A stretch of DNA of 64,000 bases from Lawsonibacter sp900766145 (lineage in GTDB: Bacteria > Bacillota > Clostridia > Oscillospirales > Oscillospiraceae). The stretch lies in assembly GCF_030372275.1 (NCBI RefSeq), contig NZ_JAUDDJ010000004.1. One strand, 5' to 3'. The translations under genes and the position numbers were made by a program. Every line of letters starts with the position of its first letter. The stretch's first letter is position 1. The notes under the pieces were generated by a model. That model had not been told where the DNA came from and did not search any database. It saw nothing but the letters and a program-made list of their open reading frames with translations. This document shows positions 8,243 through 17,358 of the stretch, piece by piece.

Positions 8243-9091
8243 TCAAATTGTTCCATCATCCACATCCTCTTGGGGCATTCGCGGTCCCAGAGGGGTGGGA
8301 GAAAAACGCCGGGCGGACAGAGCCGTCAGAGCGCCGAAGGTACACACAACAAAAGAAATTGCCAGCAGGGAATCGAACAGAGACAGGCGGTCGGCCAGGG
8401 CGGTGAGCCCAAAATAGACTCCCATTATGGCAAAGACCGTGAAGCTGCGGCAGCGGGGGCGGCGGTAGAAGAAGGCCGCCTGACCGTGAAGGGCCAGCAG
8501 CAGAAAGACTGCAGCCAGCAGAGGGACAAAGGAATTGAGCAGGACCGGGTCGCTGGAGTAGACCTGGTAGAGCCGAATGAGCCAGGGCAGGGCGGCGTAG
8601 GCCGGAAGGGTGGCCGCCAGGCGCACCTGCTCACCGGACACAGCCCGGTAGTTGGACTTGCCCAGCACCAGAGAGCCGATGGCTCCGGCTACGCAGCCCA
8701 GAATGGACAGCGCCAGAGCGGCAGGCAGCAGATGGCGGGAGGGATCGGCCTGCCAGGCACGCAGATCCTCCATCAGCTGGGGGACACCGGCCACAGCCGA
8801 GGCCAGAAAGCCCATGGCGGCGATGACCATCAGAGTCATATAGCCGCTGGAGGGGCACTGGAAGGCTTTGTCCGCCTCTCCATCGGAGAAGGTACGCCCG
8901 CCGGGACACAGGACCAGAGCCAGAACAGCGACCGCTGCCGTCAGAGCCAGCAGGGCCCCAGTGGCGGGAGCGCCGTGGACAAACAGGTTGGTAGCGGAGT
9001 CCAGGGCAGAAGAGCGCTGCCACAGACGTACCGCAAAGCCCGCCGCGCCGCCCACCAGGGCCAGGGCCGGCAAGGCAAAGTCTTTTCTCAT
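8243..9091 (-). CDS. Polytopic membrane protein, unknown
   Basis: 282 aa with about seven or eight hydrophobic segments and short loops, hence an integral membrane protein. GGAGG 7 nt before the ATG at 9091 fixes the start; the longer frame from 9145 has no ribosome site. No catalytic or transport motif is recognised. It precedes metG by 21 nt and may be cotranscribed with it, without an obvious functional link. Confidence 0.65.
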   Translation of the reverse strand: MRKDFALPALALVGGAAGFAVRLWQRSSALDSATNLFVHGAPATGALLALTAAVAVLALVLCPGGRTFSDGEADKAFQCPSSGYMTLMVIAAMGFLASAVAGVPQLMEDLRAWQADPSRHLLPAALALSILGCVAGAIGSLVLGKSNYRAVSGEQVRLAATLPAYAALPWLIRLYQVYSSDPVLLNSFVPLLAAVFLLLALHGQAAFFYRRPRCRSFTVFAIMGVYFGLTALADRLSLFDSLLAISFVVCTFGALTALSARRFSPTPLGPRMPQEDVDDGTI

Positions 9092-9213
9092 AATTGGCCT
9101 CCTAAACCAAGGGACAGAGGAGCCTGTCCAGGGATAACTATCCAATTATATATTACCCCATGGGAAAATACAAGGGCCATGCGCTCAGAAATCCATGGCG
9201 CCAAGGGGGCAAG

Positions 9214-9516
9214 TCATAGTCTGGGCCGCCCCTGGGAGCTGCCGTCCGGCCTGCGGAACTGAAGATACAAAGCGGCCACCAGTGCAACCAGAGCCACGAT
9301 GCTGATGACCAGGGAGACGACCTCAGAAAGGAGTTCCTTGCGCACAAGGATCTCTGAGATGGCCAGACAGATCAGGGAGACAAACATCAGGTTGCGGGCA
9401 GCGGGGTTCATCCGCTTGCTCTTGCCGTCATTGGCGAACTCAGACTCCGGCGGCGGAGTGGGGGTATAGCCCCGCTTTCCTTGCGGGTGGCGTTTTTTAT
9501 GTTTTGTCTTACTCAT
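9214..9516 (-). CDS. Small basic two-helix membrane protein
   Basis: 100 aa. A Lys/Arg/Pro-rich cytoplasmic N-terminus (about residues 1-42) is followed by two closely spaced transmembrane helices (about 43-60 and 66-86) and a short basic tail. Its ATG overlaps the mnmA stop in ATGA, so translation is coupled to mnmA. No family recognised. Confidence 0.65.
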   Translation of the reverse strand: MSKTKHKKRHPQGKRGYTPTPPPESEFANDGKSKRMNPAARNLMFVSLICLAISEILVRKELLSEVVSLVISIVALVALVAALYLQFRRPDGSSQGRPRL

Positions 9517-10604
9517 ACGAAATCCTCTCCTGATAAAATCACGCCGCCGCCCAGCACCACGTCGTCCTGGTAAAAGACCACCGACTGGCCGGGGGTGATG
9601 GCGCGCTGAGGCTGATGGAAGGTGAGAAGGGCGGTATCCGGCCCGGTCTGCTCCAGGGTGGCGGGCTGCTCCGTCATGCGGTAGCGTACCTTGGCGCGGA
9701 CCTGGATGGGCTGATCCAGCCGCTCCACCGCGATGAGATTGAGTTGTCCGGCGGTGAGACTGCGGTGGAACAGGGCGTCGTTGGAGCCCAAGGTGACGGT
9801 GTTATGCTCCGGGCTCAGACCGGTCACATACAGCCGTCCCTGGTTGGAGGAAACCCCCAGCCCCCGCCGCTGGCCCATGGTGTAGTGGATGATACCCTGG
9901 TGTCGGCCCAGGACATTGCCCTGGGAATCGACAAAGTCGCCTGACGGGTAGTCTTTCCCGGTGTGGTGACAAATAAAGGAGGCGTAGTCCCCATCCGGGA
10001 CAAAGCAGATGTCCTGACTGTCGCTCTTCCGGGCGCTGACTAGCCCCTGCTCCAGGGCAATGGCGCGGATCTCCTCCTTGGAAAGCCGCCCCAGGGGGAA
10101 GCGGGTGGCGGAGAGCTGCTGCTGGGTGAGGGTCCACAGCACATAGCTCTGGTCCTTGTCCGGGTGGAGGGCCTTTTTCAAAAGCCAGCGTCCCGAGCCG
10201 CTGTCCTGCTCGATCTGTGCGTAGTGGCCGGTGGCCAGCAGGGGACAGCCCATCTCCTGGGCCGCCTGGAGCAGAGCGCCGAATTTGATGGCCCGGTTGC
10301 ACAGCACGCAGGGATTGGGGGTCTGGCCCTGCTCATAGGCCTGGACGAAGGGGTCCATCACCTCCCGGCGGAAGGATTCCGACAGGTCCAGGGTGTGGTG
10401 GGGGATGGAGAGACGCTGAGCCACCGCCTGGGCATCAGCCACGTCCCGGGCGGTGTGGCACTGGGAGCGCTGGGCGGGGGGCAGGGCGTCGGGCGAGAAC
10501 AGGGACATGGTAAAGCCCACCGGATCGTAGCCCGCCTGCTGTAAGAGCCAGACGGCGGCGGAACTGTCCACGCCGCCGCTCATGGCTGCCGCAATGGGAT
10601 TCAA
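9513..10604 (-). CDS. mnmA: tRNA-specific 2-thiouridylase MnmA
   Basis: 363 aa. It thiolates U34 of tRNA-Lys, -Glu and -Gln, taking sulfur from a cysteine desulfurase. The PP-loop ATP pyrophosphatase motif SGGVDSS is at residues 9-15. The two catalytic cysteines are visible in NPCVLCN (about residue 98) and in SQDICFV (about residue 197). The C-terminal beta-barrel substrate domain is complete. It is the first gene of a minus-strand pair with the overlapping small membrane protein. Confidence 0.95.
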   Translation of the reverse strand: MNPIAAAMSGGVDSSAAVWLLQQAGYDPVGFTMSLFSPDALPPAQRSQCHTARDVADAQAVAQRLSIPHHTLDLSESFRREVMDPFVQAYEQGQTPNPCVLCNRAIKFGALLQAAQEMGCPLLATGHYAQIEQDSGSGRWLLKKALHPDKDQSYVLWTLTQQQLSATRFPLGRLSKEEIRAIALEQGLVSARKSDSQDICFVPDGDYASFICHHTGKDYPSGDFVDSQGNVLGRHQGIIHYTMGQRRGLGVSSNQGRLYVTGLSPEHNTVTLGSNDALFHRSLTAGQLNLIAVERLDQPIQVRAKVRYRMTEQPATLEQTGPDTALLTFHQPQRAITPGQSVVFYQDDVVLGGGVILSGEDFV

Positions 10605-10864
10605 ACGGTTACCTCCTTAAAAGCCGCCGGGCGGCCGGTAAAATCAAGGGAAAGTATATCATATTTTACCCCAAGACGCAATGAAAAGCCCACTCAGCGG
10701 AAAAACCTGGGGAAAAACGTGTATGGATTATTCCAGCGGGGCAAAGTGCACAAAGGGGAAGATTCCGGGGAAAAAGGGGAAAATAGCTCCCAAAATCGAC
10801 AAATTCGGCGCAAAGCGGTCTGAGAAGGAGAAAGTTGGGCGGATATTTTCCAGAAAAAATACAT
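10605..10864. other. Intergenic region before nrdD regulatory site
   Basis: Holds the divergent mnmA upstream region (a GCCGCCGGGCGGC hairpin near 10622) and an A/G-rich stretch. An open frame at 10681-10881 has no ribosome site and low-complexity content, so it is not called. Confidence 0.5.
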
Positions 10865-10938
10865 CTGGTATATCTAGATGAAAAAACTGCCGAAAGACAC
10901 TATATGTAGTGGACAGCGCTTGGGGAGCATGCTATAAT
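10865..10938 (+). promoter_or_regulatory. Two NrdR boxes and sigma-A promoter for nrdD
   Basis: Box 2 at 10897-10912 (ACACTATATGTAGTGG) closely fits the NrdR consensus. Box 1 at 10865-10880 (CTGGTATATCTAGATG) keeps the central GTATATCTAG. Their starts are 32 bp apart, three helical turns, as usual for NrdR pairs. The -35 TGGACA (10910-10915) overlaps box 2 and is followed by a 17-bp spacer and a TATAAT -10 at 10933-10938. Repression by NrdR when ATP/dATP signal sufficiency is the known mode. Confidence 0.82.
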
Positions 10939-11012
10939 CAAAAACCGTTACGAATAAGGCCGGGGCTGCCCGGCTTTCCATATCCACATCACGAAAGAGA
11001 AGGAGAGCGCCC

Positions 11013-13151
11013 ATGAGTGCCAACATGAAAGTGATCAAGCGTGACGGCTCCGTTGTGGAGTACGACCGCAATAAGATCGTTACTGCCATCCAGAAGGCCA
11101 ACGCCGAGGTCTCCGAGGAGGAGCGGCTGAGTCAGGACCGCATCGAGGCCATTGTCCGCCGCATTGAGGACCTGGGCCGGGACAAGCTGCCTGTGGAGGA
11201 GATCCAGGACCTGGTGGAGCAGGGCCTGGTGAATGAGAATAAGTTCTATCTGGCCAAGACCTACATCATCTACCGCTACACCCGTGCCCTGGTGCGCAAG
11301 CAGAACACCACCGATGAGTCCATCCTCTCCCTGCTGCGCAACGAGAACAAGGAGCTGGCCGAGGAGAACTCCAACAAGAACACCATGATCGCCGCCACCC
11401 AGCGGGATTACATCGCCGGTGAGGTGAGCCGGGATCTGACCCGCCGCATCCTGCTGCCGGAATATATCTCCAAGGCCCACGACGAGGGCGCCATCCACTT
11501 CCACGATGCCGACTACTTCATCCAGCCCATCTTTAACTGCTGCCTCATTAACATCGGCGACATGCTGGATAACGGCACCGTCATGAACGGTAAGCTCATC
11601 GAGTCCCCCAAGAGCTTCCAGGTGGCCTGCACCGTCACCACCCAGATCATCGCCTGCGTGGCCTCCAACCAGTACGGCGGCCAGAGCGTGGATATGAGCC
11701 ACCTGGGCAAGTACCTGCGCCGCAGCCGGGAGAAGTTCCGCAAGCATATCGCCTACGAGTGCGCCGGCTTGGTGGACGAGGCCACCGTGGAGCGCCTGGT
11801 GGACGACCGGGTGCGGGACGAGCTCAAGAGCGGCGTGCAGACCATTCAGTACCAGATCAACACCCTCATGACCACCAACGGTCAGTCTCCCTTTGTGACC
11901 CTCTTCCTCAATCTCCAGGAGGGCGACCCCTACCTGGAGGAGAACGCCATGATCGTGGAGGAGGTGCTGCGCCAGCGTCTGGAGGGCATTAAGAACGAGA
12001 AGGGAGTGTATATCACCCCCGCCTTCCCCAAGCTGGTCTACGTGCTGGATGAGCACAACTGCCTCAAGGGCGGCAAGTATGACTATATTACCGAGCTGGC
12101 CGTCAAGTGCTCCGCCAAGCGGATGTACCCCGACTATATCTCCGCCAAGAAGATGCGGGAGAACTACGAGGGCAATGTGTTCTCTCCCATGGGCTGCCGC
12201 TCCTTCCTGTCTCCCTGGAAGGATGAGAATGGCAACTACAAGTTTGAGGGCCGCTTCAATCAGGGCGTGGTCTCCCTGAACCTGCCTCAGATTGGTATTC
12301 TGGCCGGCGGAAACGAGGAGAAGTTCTGGTCTTTGCTGGACGAGCGCCTGCAGCTGTGCTTTGAGGCTCTCATGTGCCGCCACAATGCCCTGAAGAACGT
12401 CCACTCCGACTCCAGCCCCATCCACTGGCAGTACGGCGCCATTGCCCGCCTGCCCAAGGGCGCTCCCATCGAGCCCCTGCTCTACGGCGGCTATTCCTCC
12501 ATCTCTCTGGGCTACATTGGTCTCTATGAGGTGACCAAGCTCATGAAGGGGGTCAGCCACACCCAGCCCGGCGGCCAGGAGTTTGCCCAGAAGGTGATGG
12601 CCCGTCTGCGCAAGGCCTGTGATGATTGGAAGAAGGAGACCAACATCGGGTTTGCCCTCTACGGCACCCCCGCCGAGAGCCTGTGCTACCGCTTTGCCCG
12701 CATCGACAAGGAGCGCTTTGGCTCCATCCCCGATGTGACCGACAAGGGCTACTACACCAACAGCTACCATGTGGACGTGCGGGAGCACATTGACGCCTTC
12801 GACAAGTTCACCTTCGAAAGCCAGTTCCAGAAGATTTCCACCGGCGGCTGTATCTCCTATGTGGAGATTCCCAATATGCGCCACAACCTGGAGGCCCTGA
12901 AGGAGGTTGTCAAGTTTATCTACGACAACATCCAGTACGCTGAGTTCAACACCAAGAGCGATTACTGCCAGTGCTGCGGCTATGACGGCGAGATCACCAT
13001 TAACGACGATTTTCAGTGGGAGTGCCCCGTCTGCCACAATACCGACCAGAGCAAGATGAACGTCACCCGCCGCACCTGCGGATATTTGGGGGAGAATTAC
13101 TGGAATGTGGGCAAGACGAAGGAGATCAAGTCCCGCGTCCTGCATCTATAA
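11013..13151 (+). CDS. nrdD: Anaerobic ribonucleoside-triphosphate reductase
   Basis: 712-aa class III ribonucleotide reductase that converts NTPs to dNTPs without oxygen, using a glycyl radical. The N-terminal ATP-cone allosteric domain (VIKRDGSVVEYDRNKI) covers about residues 4-95. The catalytic barrel follows, with cysteines in the middle part. A C-terminal zinc site (CQCCG...CPVC, about residues 650-673) precedes the radical loop RTCGYLG, whose Gly is near residue 690. AAGGAGAG sits before the ATG at 11013. NrdR boxes lie upstream and nrdG, its activator, downstream. Confidence 0.96.
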   Translation: MSANMKVIKRDGSVVEYDRNKIVTAIQKANAEVSEEERLSQDRIEAIVRRIEDLGRDKLPVEEIQDLVEQGLVNENKFYLAKTYIIYRYTRALVRKQNTTDESILSLLRNENKELAEENSNKNTMIAATQRDYIAGEVSRDLTRRILLPEYISKAHDEGAIHFHDADYFIQPIFNCCLINIGDMLDNGTVMNGKLIESPKSFQVACTVTTQIIACVASNQYGGQSVDMSHLGKYLRRSREKFRKHIAYECAGLVDEATVERLVDDRVRDELKSGVQTIQYQINTLMTTNGQSPFVTLFLNLQEGDPYLEENAMIVEEVLRQRLEGIKNEKGVYITPAFPKLVYVLDEHNCLKGGKYDYITELAVKCSAKRMYPDYISAKKMRENYEGNVFSPMGCRSFLSPWKDENGNYKFEGRFNQGVVSLNLPQIGILAGGNEEKFWSLLDERLQLCFEALMCRHNALKNVHSDSSPIHWQYGAIARLPKGAPIEPLLYGGYSSISLGYIGLYEVTKLMKGVSHTQPGGQEFAQKVMARLRKACDDWKKETNIGFALYGTPAESLCYRFARIDKERFGSIPDVTDKGYYTNSYHVDVREHIDAFDKFTFESQFQKISTGGCISYVEIPNMRHNLEALKEVVKFIYDNIQYAEFNTKSDYCQCCGYDGEITINDDFQWECPVCHNTDQSKMNVTRRTCGYLGENYWNVGKTKEIKSRVLHL

Positions 13152-13157
13152 GTTTTT

Positions 13158-13338
13158 CTAGGGGGGACGTTGTCCCCCCTAGATACGAAGCCGGTTCCCA
13201 AGGAAACCGGCTTCGATACCCCCCTCGCCTTTTCACGGAAAAGGCGGCCCTGGCCGCTCCGGCCAGGGGCTAAGGTGTCCTGCGGCGAAGTGAATTCGCC
13301 TTCGGACCTTTTAAAATTCTTTCCGCCTGCGGCGGAAA
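13158..13338. repeat. Six consecutive hairpins between nrdD and nrdG
   Basis: Inverted repeats at 13159-13181 (TAGGGGGGAC/GTCCCCCCTA), 13187-13214 (GAAGCCGG/CCGGCTTC), 13227-13245 (GCCTTTT/AAAAGGC), 13248-13268 (CCCTGGCC/GGCCAGGG), 13284-13300 (GGCGAA/TTCGCC) and 13320-13338 (TTTCCGCC/GGCGGAAA). There is no coding sequence. None has a proper T-run, so a processing, stability or repetitive-element role is more likely than simple termination. Confidence 0.7.
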
Positions 13339-13350
13339 CTCTGCGAGGCT

Positions 13351-13884
13351 GTGAAAGATATGAACTATGCTGACATCCGGCCCATCGATGTGGCCAACGG
13401 CCAGGGCATTCGGGTCTCCCTGTTTGTCTCCGGCTGCACCCACGCCTGTCCGGAGTGCTTTAACCCCGAGGCCTGGGACTTCCAGTACGGAAATCCCTTC
13501 GGCCCGGAGCAGGTAGAGGAGATCCTCACCGCGCTGAGCAAGTCCTATGTGCGGGGGCTCTCCCTGTTGGGAGGCGAGCCCTTCCACCCCAACAACCAGA
13601 AAACGGTGCTGGAACTGGTGGAGAAGGTCCGGGAGCAGTATCCGGAGAAGGATATCTGGTGCTATACCGGCTACCTCTTTGAGGACCTGGCAGCCGGGAA
13701 GGTGGGGGACTATGGCCGCGCTCTGCTGGAGCAGCTGGATGTGCTGGTGGATGGGCCCTTTGTTATTGCTCAGAAAAATTTGAGCCTGCGCTTCCGGGGC
13801 TCCTCCAACCAGCGGATTTTGGAGGTTAGCCCCTCTCTGGAGCAGGGGCAGCCGGTGCTGTGGGACGAGACGACAGTAGAATAA
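13351..13884 (+). CDS. nrdG: Anaerobic RNR activating radical SAM enzyme
   Basis: 177 aa. It generates the glycyl radical on NrdD using SAM and a 4Fe-4S cluster. The cluster motif CTHACPEC (CxxxCxxC) lies at residues 29-36 and SLLGGEPF is the SAM-binding motif. The start is either the GTG at 13351 or the ATG at 13360; a weak GCGAGG at 13343-13348 suits the ATG slightly better. It is separated from nrdD by about 200 nt of hairpins instead of the usual tight spacing. Confidence 0.94.
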   Translation: MKDMNYADIRPIDVANGQGIRVSLFVSGCTHACPECFNPEAWDFQYGNPFGPEQVEEILTALSKSYVRGLSLLGGEPFHPNNQKTVLELVEKVREQYPEKDIWCYTGYLFEDLAAGKVGDYGRALLEQLDVLVDGPFVIAQKNLSLRFRGSSNQRILEVSPSLEQGQPVLWDETTVE

Positions 13885-13929
13885 AAAAGACCGCGCTTCC
13901 TTCACGAGAGAGGGAAGCGCGGTTTTTCT
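13885..13929. terminator. Shared terminator of nrdG and MATE gene
   Basis: ACCGCGCTTCC / GGAAGCGCGGT stem flanked by A- and T-runs, so it works for both convergent genes. Confidence 0.9.
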
Positions 13930-13933
13930 TTGC

Positions 13934-15343
13934 TTATGATTTGGAAACTTCCGGATGGGCACCCTCCACCTCTTTGTGGGAATTGGCCCGAACCAGAGCA
14001 AAAGTCTTCTTCCGTATTACCAGGAAGAAAATAATGTGTACCGCTCCGGTGACGATCCAGGAGATGGGGTAGGAGATGTACAGATTCTCCGGTGTGCGGT
14101 CCACCTGGAAGATGGTAAAGATCCACACGATTCGCAGGCCGCAGGCGCCGATCAGAGAGACGATCATGGGACCAACCGAGTAGCCAAGGCCACGCAGGCT
14201 GCCCACCATGGTGTCCATGATACCGCACAAGGCGTAGGTCCGGGCGATGTAGCCCAGGCGGATGATGCCCTGCTGAATCACGTCCTCCTCGCCGGGGGCG
14301 TAGATGCTCACCAGAGGATGGCCGAACAGATAGGCCAGGTTGCCCAGTACCACGCCGGTAATGATGACAAAAGTCTGACAGTAGATAAGGCTTTTGTCTA
14401 CCCGCTTGCAGTCACCAGCGCCGTAGTTCTGGCCGGTGAAGGTGAGATTAGTCTGGTAGAAGGCGTTCATGGCCTGGTAGACGAAGTTTTCGATGTTGGC
14501 GGAGGCGGCAGAGCCGGCCACCACCGTGGAGCCAAAGGAGTTGATGGAGGACTGGATGAGCACGTTGGACAGGGAGAAGACAATGCCCTGGAAGCCGGCC
14601 GGCAGGCCAATTTCCATGATCTGGCCTAGAATGTGCCGGTCAATGTGCATTTCACGCAGGTTCAGGCGCAGGGGGCCGTCCTCGTGGCTGAGGCACATCA
14701 GGACAAGTCCGGCCGAGATGTACTGAGAGATGGTGGTGGCCATAGCTACACCGGCCACGCCCATGCCCATCAGGATAACAGACACCAGGTTCAGTATTAC
14801 ATTTACCACGCCGGCAATGATCAGGTAGAACAACGGACGCTGGGTATCGCCCTGGGCACGAAGAATAGCTGCGCCGAAGTTATAGGCCATGGTGGCGGGC
14901 ATACCCAGGAAATAGATGCGCAGATAGAGGGTGGACAGATTGATCACGTCCTCCGGGGAGGACATCCAGACCAGCAGCTGGTGGGACATGATGGCACCAA
15001 ACACCGCCAGCACTGCGCCGCTGACCAGAGCCATGAGGATGGAGGTATGTACCGCCTTGCTCACCATATCGTGGCGCTTGCCGCCCAAATTTCGGGCTAC
15101 AACTACGTTGGTGCCTACAGACAGGCCCACAAACAGGGCGATCAGCAGGTTGATGAGGGAGGTGGTGGAGCCCACAGCGGCCAGGGACTCTTTGCCCGCG
15201 AACCGGCCCACCACGATGACGTCTGCGGCGTTAAACAACAGCTGGAGAATACTGGATGCCATAAGAGGGATGGCGAACTTTATGATCTTATCTGCAAGTG
15301 AGCCATGGCACATGTCCATCTGATGGCGCGGTTTGCCTAACAT
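13934..15343 (-). CDS. MATE-family multidrug/Na+ exporter
   Basis: 469 aa with about twelve transmembrane helices in two homologous halves, typical of MATE/DinF-like antiporters that export organic cations in exchange for Na+ or H+. The N-terminal hallmark IKFAIPLMASSILQLLFNAADVIVVG is clear. The ATG at 15343, preceded by GAAAGGA, begins a normal N-terminus. The open frame continues upstream to 15613 without a ribosome site and is not used. Substrate unknown; a two-component-type regulator is not adjacent. Confidence 0.88.
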   Translation of the reverse strand: MLGKPRHQMDMCHGSLADKIIKFAIPLMASSILQLLFNAADVIVVGRFAGKESLAAVGSTTSLINLLIALFVGLSVGTNVVVARNLGGKRHDMVSKAVHTSILMALVSGAVLAVFGAIMSHQLLVWMSSPEDVINLSTLYLRIYFLGMPATMAYNFGAAILRAQGDTQRPLFYLIIAGVVNVILNLVSVILMGMGVAGVAMATTISQYISAGLVLMCLSHEDGPLRLNLREMHIDRHILGQIMEIGLPAGFQGIVFSLSNVLIQSSINSFGSTVVAGSAASANIENFVYQAMNAFYQTNLTFTGQNYGAGDCKRVDKSLIYCQTFVIITGVVLGNLAYLFGHPLVSIYAPGEEDVIQQGIIRLGYIARTYALCGIMDTMVGSLRGLGYSVGPMIVSLIGACGLRIVWIFTIFQVDRTPENLYISYPISWIVTGAVHIIFFLVIRKKTFALVRANSHKEVEGAHPEVSKS

Positions 15344-15545
15344 GGTGCAATCGTCCTTTCTTCCTGCCCTCACGCTGCAGGTTAATATTTTGGCTAGTTT
15401 GGCTACATTATAGCATGTCAAACCGGAGTGTGTGAAGAGAAATTCACAAAATAAAAAGCCGGGAGGAGCGCTGTACACAACCGGTTTCGTCCCAACCGGA
15501 CAAGAGTACATCATACAACAAATATATTTTGGAATCAATAGCAAA

Positions 15546-15592
15546 ACAAACAGGCATGGAGAGGAAAAAGACCTCTTTCCATGCCTGTTTTT
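15546..15592. terminator. Terminator after CPA1 antiporter gene
   Basis: AACAGGCATGGA / TCCATGCCTGTT arms with an inner GAGG/CCTC pair and T-rich flanks on both strands. It serves the minus-strand antiporter gene. Confidence 0.8.
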
Positions 15593-15609
15593 GTGTACGT
15601 ATGCCAAAG

Positions 15610-17214
15610 TCAAGGTTGTGTGGGGCTGGATTGTGCAATGACCAACAAGTCACCTGCCAGGATGACGGTGTCGCCGCCGGGGATGATGGTATCCAGCCCA
15701 CGTTTGATGAGAATAACCAGAGTGTGGTTGGGCAGATGGAGATGGCGCAGCTGCTTTCCCTGCCAGCGATGGCCCCGGTCCACAGCTACCTCCTGTAAGG
15801 AGAGCTGTTCCCGGTCCTCAAAGCCCCGTGCAGCGATGACCAGCAAGTCGCCGGCCAGCAGCAGGGTGTCACCCTGGGGCACAATATTTTGGCCTCCGCG
15901 GGCAATCATGACGACCAACAGATCGTTGGGGAGCAGCAGATCTTTTAATGATTGTCCTGTCCAGGGATGGGACTGGTCCAGATGTACCTTGATGAAGTCA
16001 ATGCTGCTCTCCTCCTGATAATCGTTGAAAGTCTTGCCCACGTCACCGGCGTGGTCAATCATAGATAGGTGGGAGGAGACCCAGGGCAGCAGTGTTCCCT
16101 GAATGGAGATGGACAGCAGAACGATACAAAATACCAGGTTAAACAGGTGATAGTGGGTGGAAGCGCCGCCCAGTACCGCCATGATGGCAAACACAATGGA
16201 AGCTACGCCCCGCAGTCCCGCCCAAGAGACCACACCAATCTGTCCCAGGGAGGAGCGGAAGGGGAGCAGCAGCAGCCCCACTACAGCGGGACGGGCAATG
16301 AGGGTAAGAAAGGCAGTGATGGCCAGCGCGGGGAGGAGCACGGCGGGCAATTCCACCGGCGTGACCAGCAGTCCCAGCAGGAAGAAGATAAGTACCTGAC
16401 ACACATGGGTAATCACATCAAAGAAGTGAACCATGTATCGTTTCTGAGGCAAGCTGCACCGCCCCAGCCAGATGCCGCACAGGTAGACGCTCAGGTAACC
16501 GTTTCCGCCCAGTACAGAGGGCAGAGCATAAGCGGTAATGGCCATGGAAAAGATGAAAATGGTCTGGTTCTGGTCGGATTGGAAGGTGCCACGACCCAAG
16601 ATCCAGGCGGCCAGACGTCCCAGCAGCAGGCCGCCCGCAATCCCCAGGGCGATCTGCTGGAGCAGCAGCAGGGGAACTGAAATCTCCTGTCCAGTGAGCA
16701 CTGCCACTGCCACGGAGGTGAGCATGTAGGAAATGGGGTCATTGGAGCCTGACTCAATCTCCAGTAGGGAGTCGGTGTGTTCCTTGAGGGCCAACTTTTT
16801 GGTGCGCAGGATGTTGAACACCGAGGCAGCGTCGGTGGAGGAGATGACAGAACCGATCAGCAGACTCTCCGCCCAGGACAAATCAAACGCCAGGTGGACA
16901 AAGACTGCCACACTGCCCGCAGTACAAGCTACACCCAGAGTAGACAGCACCACCGACTGGACTGCCACCGGACGGGCGGCAGACAGGTTGGTGCCAAAGC
17001 CGCCGTAGAACATGATGAAGATAAGACTCACTGAACAGATGGCATTTACTGCCACATAGTCATCAAACTGAATGTGCAGCAGACCATTTTCACCAAAACA
17101 CATGCCCAGTGCCATGAACACAAGAAGGGAGGGAACAGCCAGCTTTTCCACCCAGCGATTCATAAGGATACAAATGAGAATAACAGCTCCAACAAGTAAA
17201 AGGGCGCGATCCAT
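15610..17214 (-). CDS. CPA1-type K+ or Na+/H+ antiporter with two TrkA-C domains
   Basis: 534 aa. Residues about 1-390 form a twelve-helix cation/proton antiporter core including the FMFYGGFGTNL and SSTDAASVF motifs, the latter with the conserved acidic ion-binding position. Two tandem TrkA-C (RCK-C) ligand-sensing domains follow (about 405-470 and 473-530), recognisable from the repeated NDLLVVMIARGG and NHTLVILIKRG strands. This is the NhaP2/CvrA arrangement, which favours K+/H+ exchange gated by a nucleotide or ion ligand. Which ion is used cannot be told from sequence. Confidence 0.88.
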   Translation of the reverse strand: MDRALLLVGAVILICILMNRWVEKLAVPSLLVFMALGMCFGENGLLHIQFDDYVAVNAICSVSLIFIMFYGGFGTNLSAARPVAVQSVVLSTLGVACTAGSVAVFVHLAFDLSWAESLLIGSVISSTDAASVFNILRTKKLALKEHTDSLLEIESGSNDPISYMLTSVAVAVLTGQEISVPLLLLQQIALGIAGGLLLGRLAAWILGRGTFQSDQNQTIFIFSMAITAYALPSVLGGNGYLSVYLCGIWLGRCSLPQKRYMVHFFDVITHVCQVLIFFLLGLLVTPVELPAVLLPALAITAFLTLIARPAVVGLLLLPFRSSLGQIGVVSWAGLRGVASIVFAIMAVLGGASTHYHLFNLVFCIVLLSISIQGTLLPWVSSHLSMIDHAGDVGKTFNDYQEESSIDFIKVHLDQSHPWTGQSLKDLLLPNDLLVVMIARGGQNIVPQGDTLLLAGDLLVIAARGFEDREQLSLQEVAVDRGHRWQGKQLRHLHLPNHTLVILIKRGLDTIIPGGDTVILAGDLLVIAQSSPTQP

Positions 17215-17306
17215 TATCTACCTCCTTAAAAACAATAACATAATTATAATAGCATAAATATGGGATAAAATCAGGGAAAAACAAAAGAAATGCGTTAAGA
17301 AAATGT

Positions 17307-17336
17307 AAAGAGGAGCGCAAAGCGCCCCTCTTTTTT
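17307..17336. terminator. Hairpin after cyclase-family gene
   Basis: AAAGAGG-GCGC / GCGC-CCTCTTT stem, with T-runs on both sides. It is placed between the cyclase gene (minus) and the upstream region of the antiporter gene. Confidence 0.7.
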
Positions 17337-17358
17337 ATAATGAAAGATAGACAGGATG

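Noticed and set aside
10681..10881. 66-codon Lys/Gly-rich frame upstream of nrdD
   Set aside because: No ribosome site, low complexity, and runs into NrdR box 1.
10989..13145. 718-codon open frame antisense to nrdD
   Set aside because: It mirrors nrdD, has low-complexity composition and no ribosome site.
13158..13186. Simple terminator for nrdD
   Set aside because: The first hairpin is strong but followed by gatacgaag, not U-rich; it is treated as part of the hairpin cluster.
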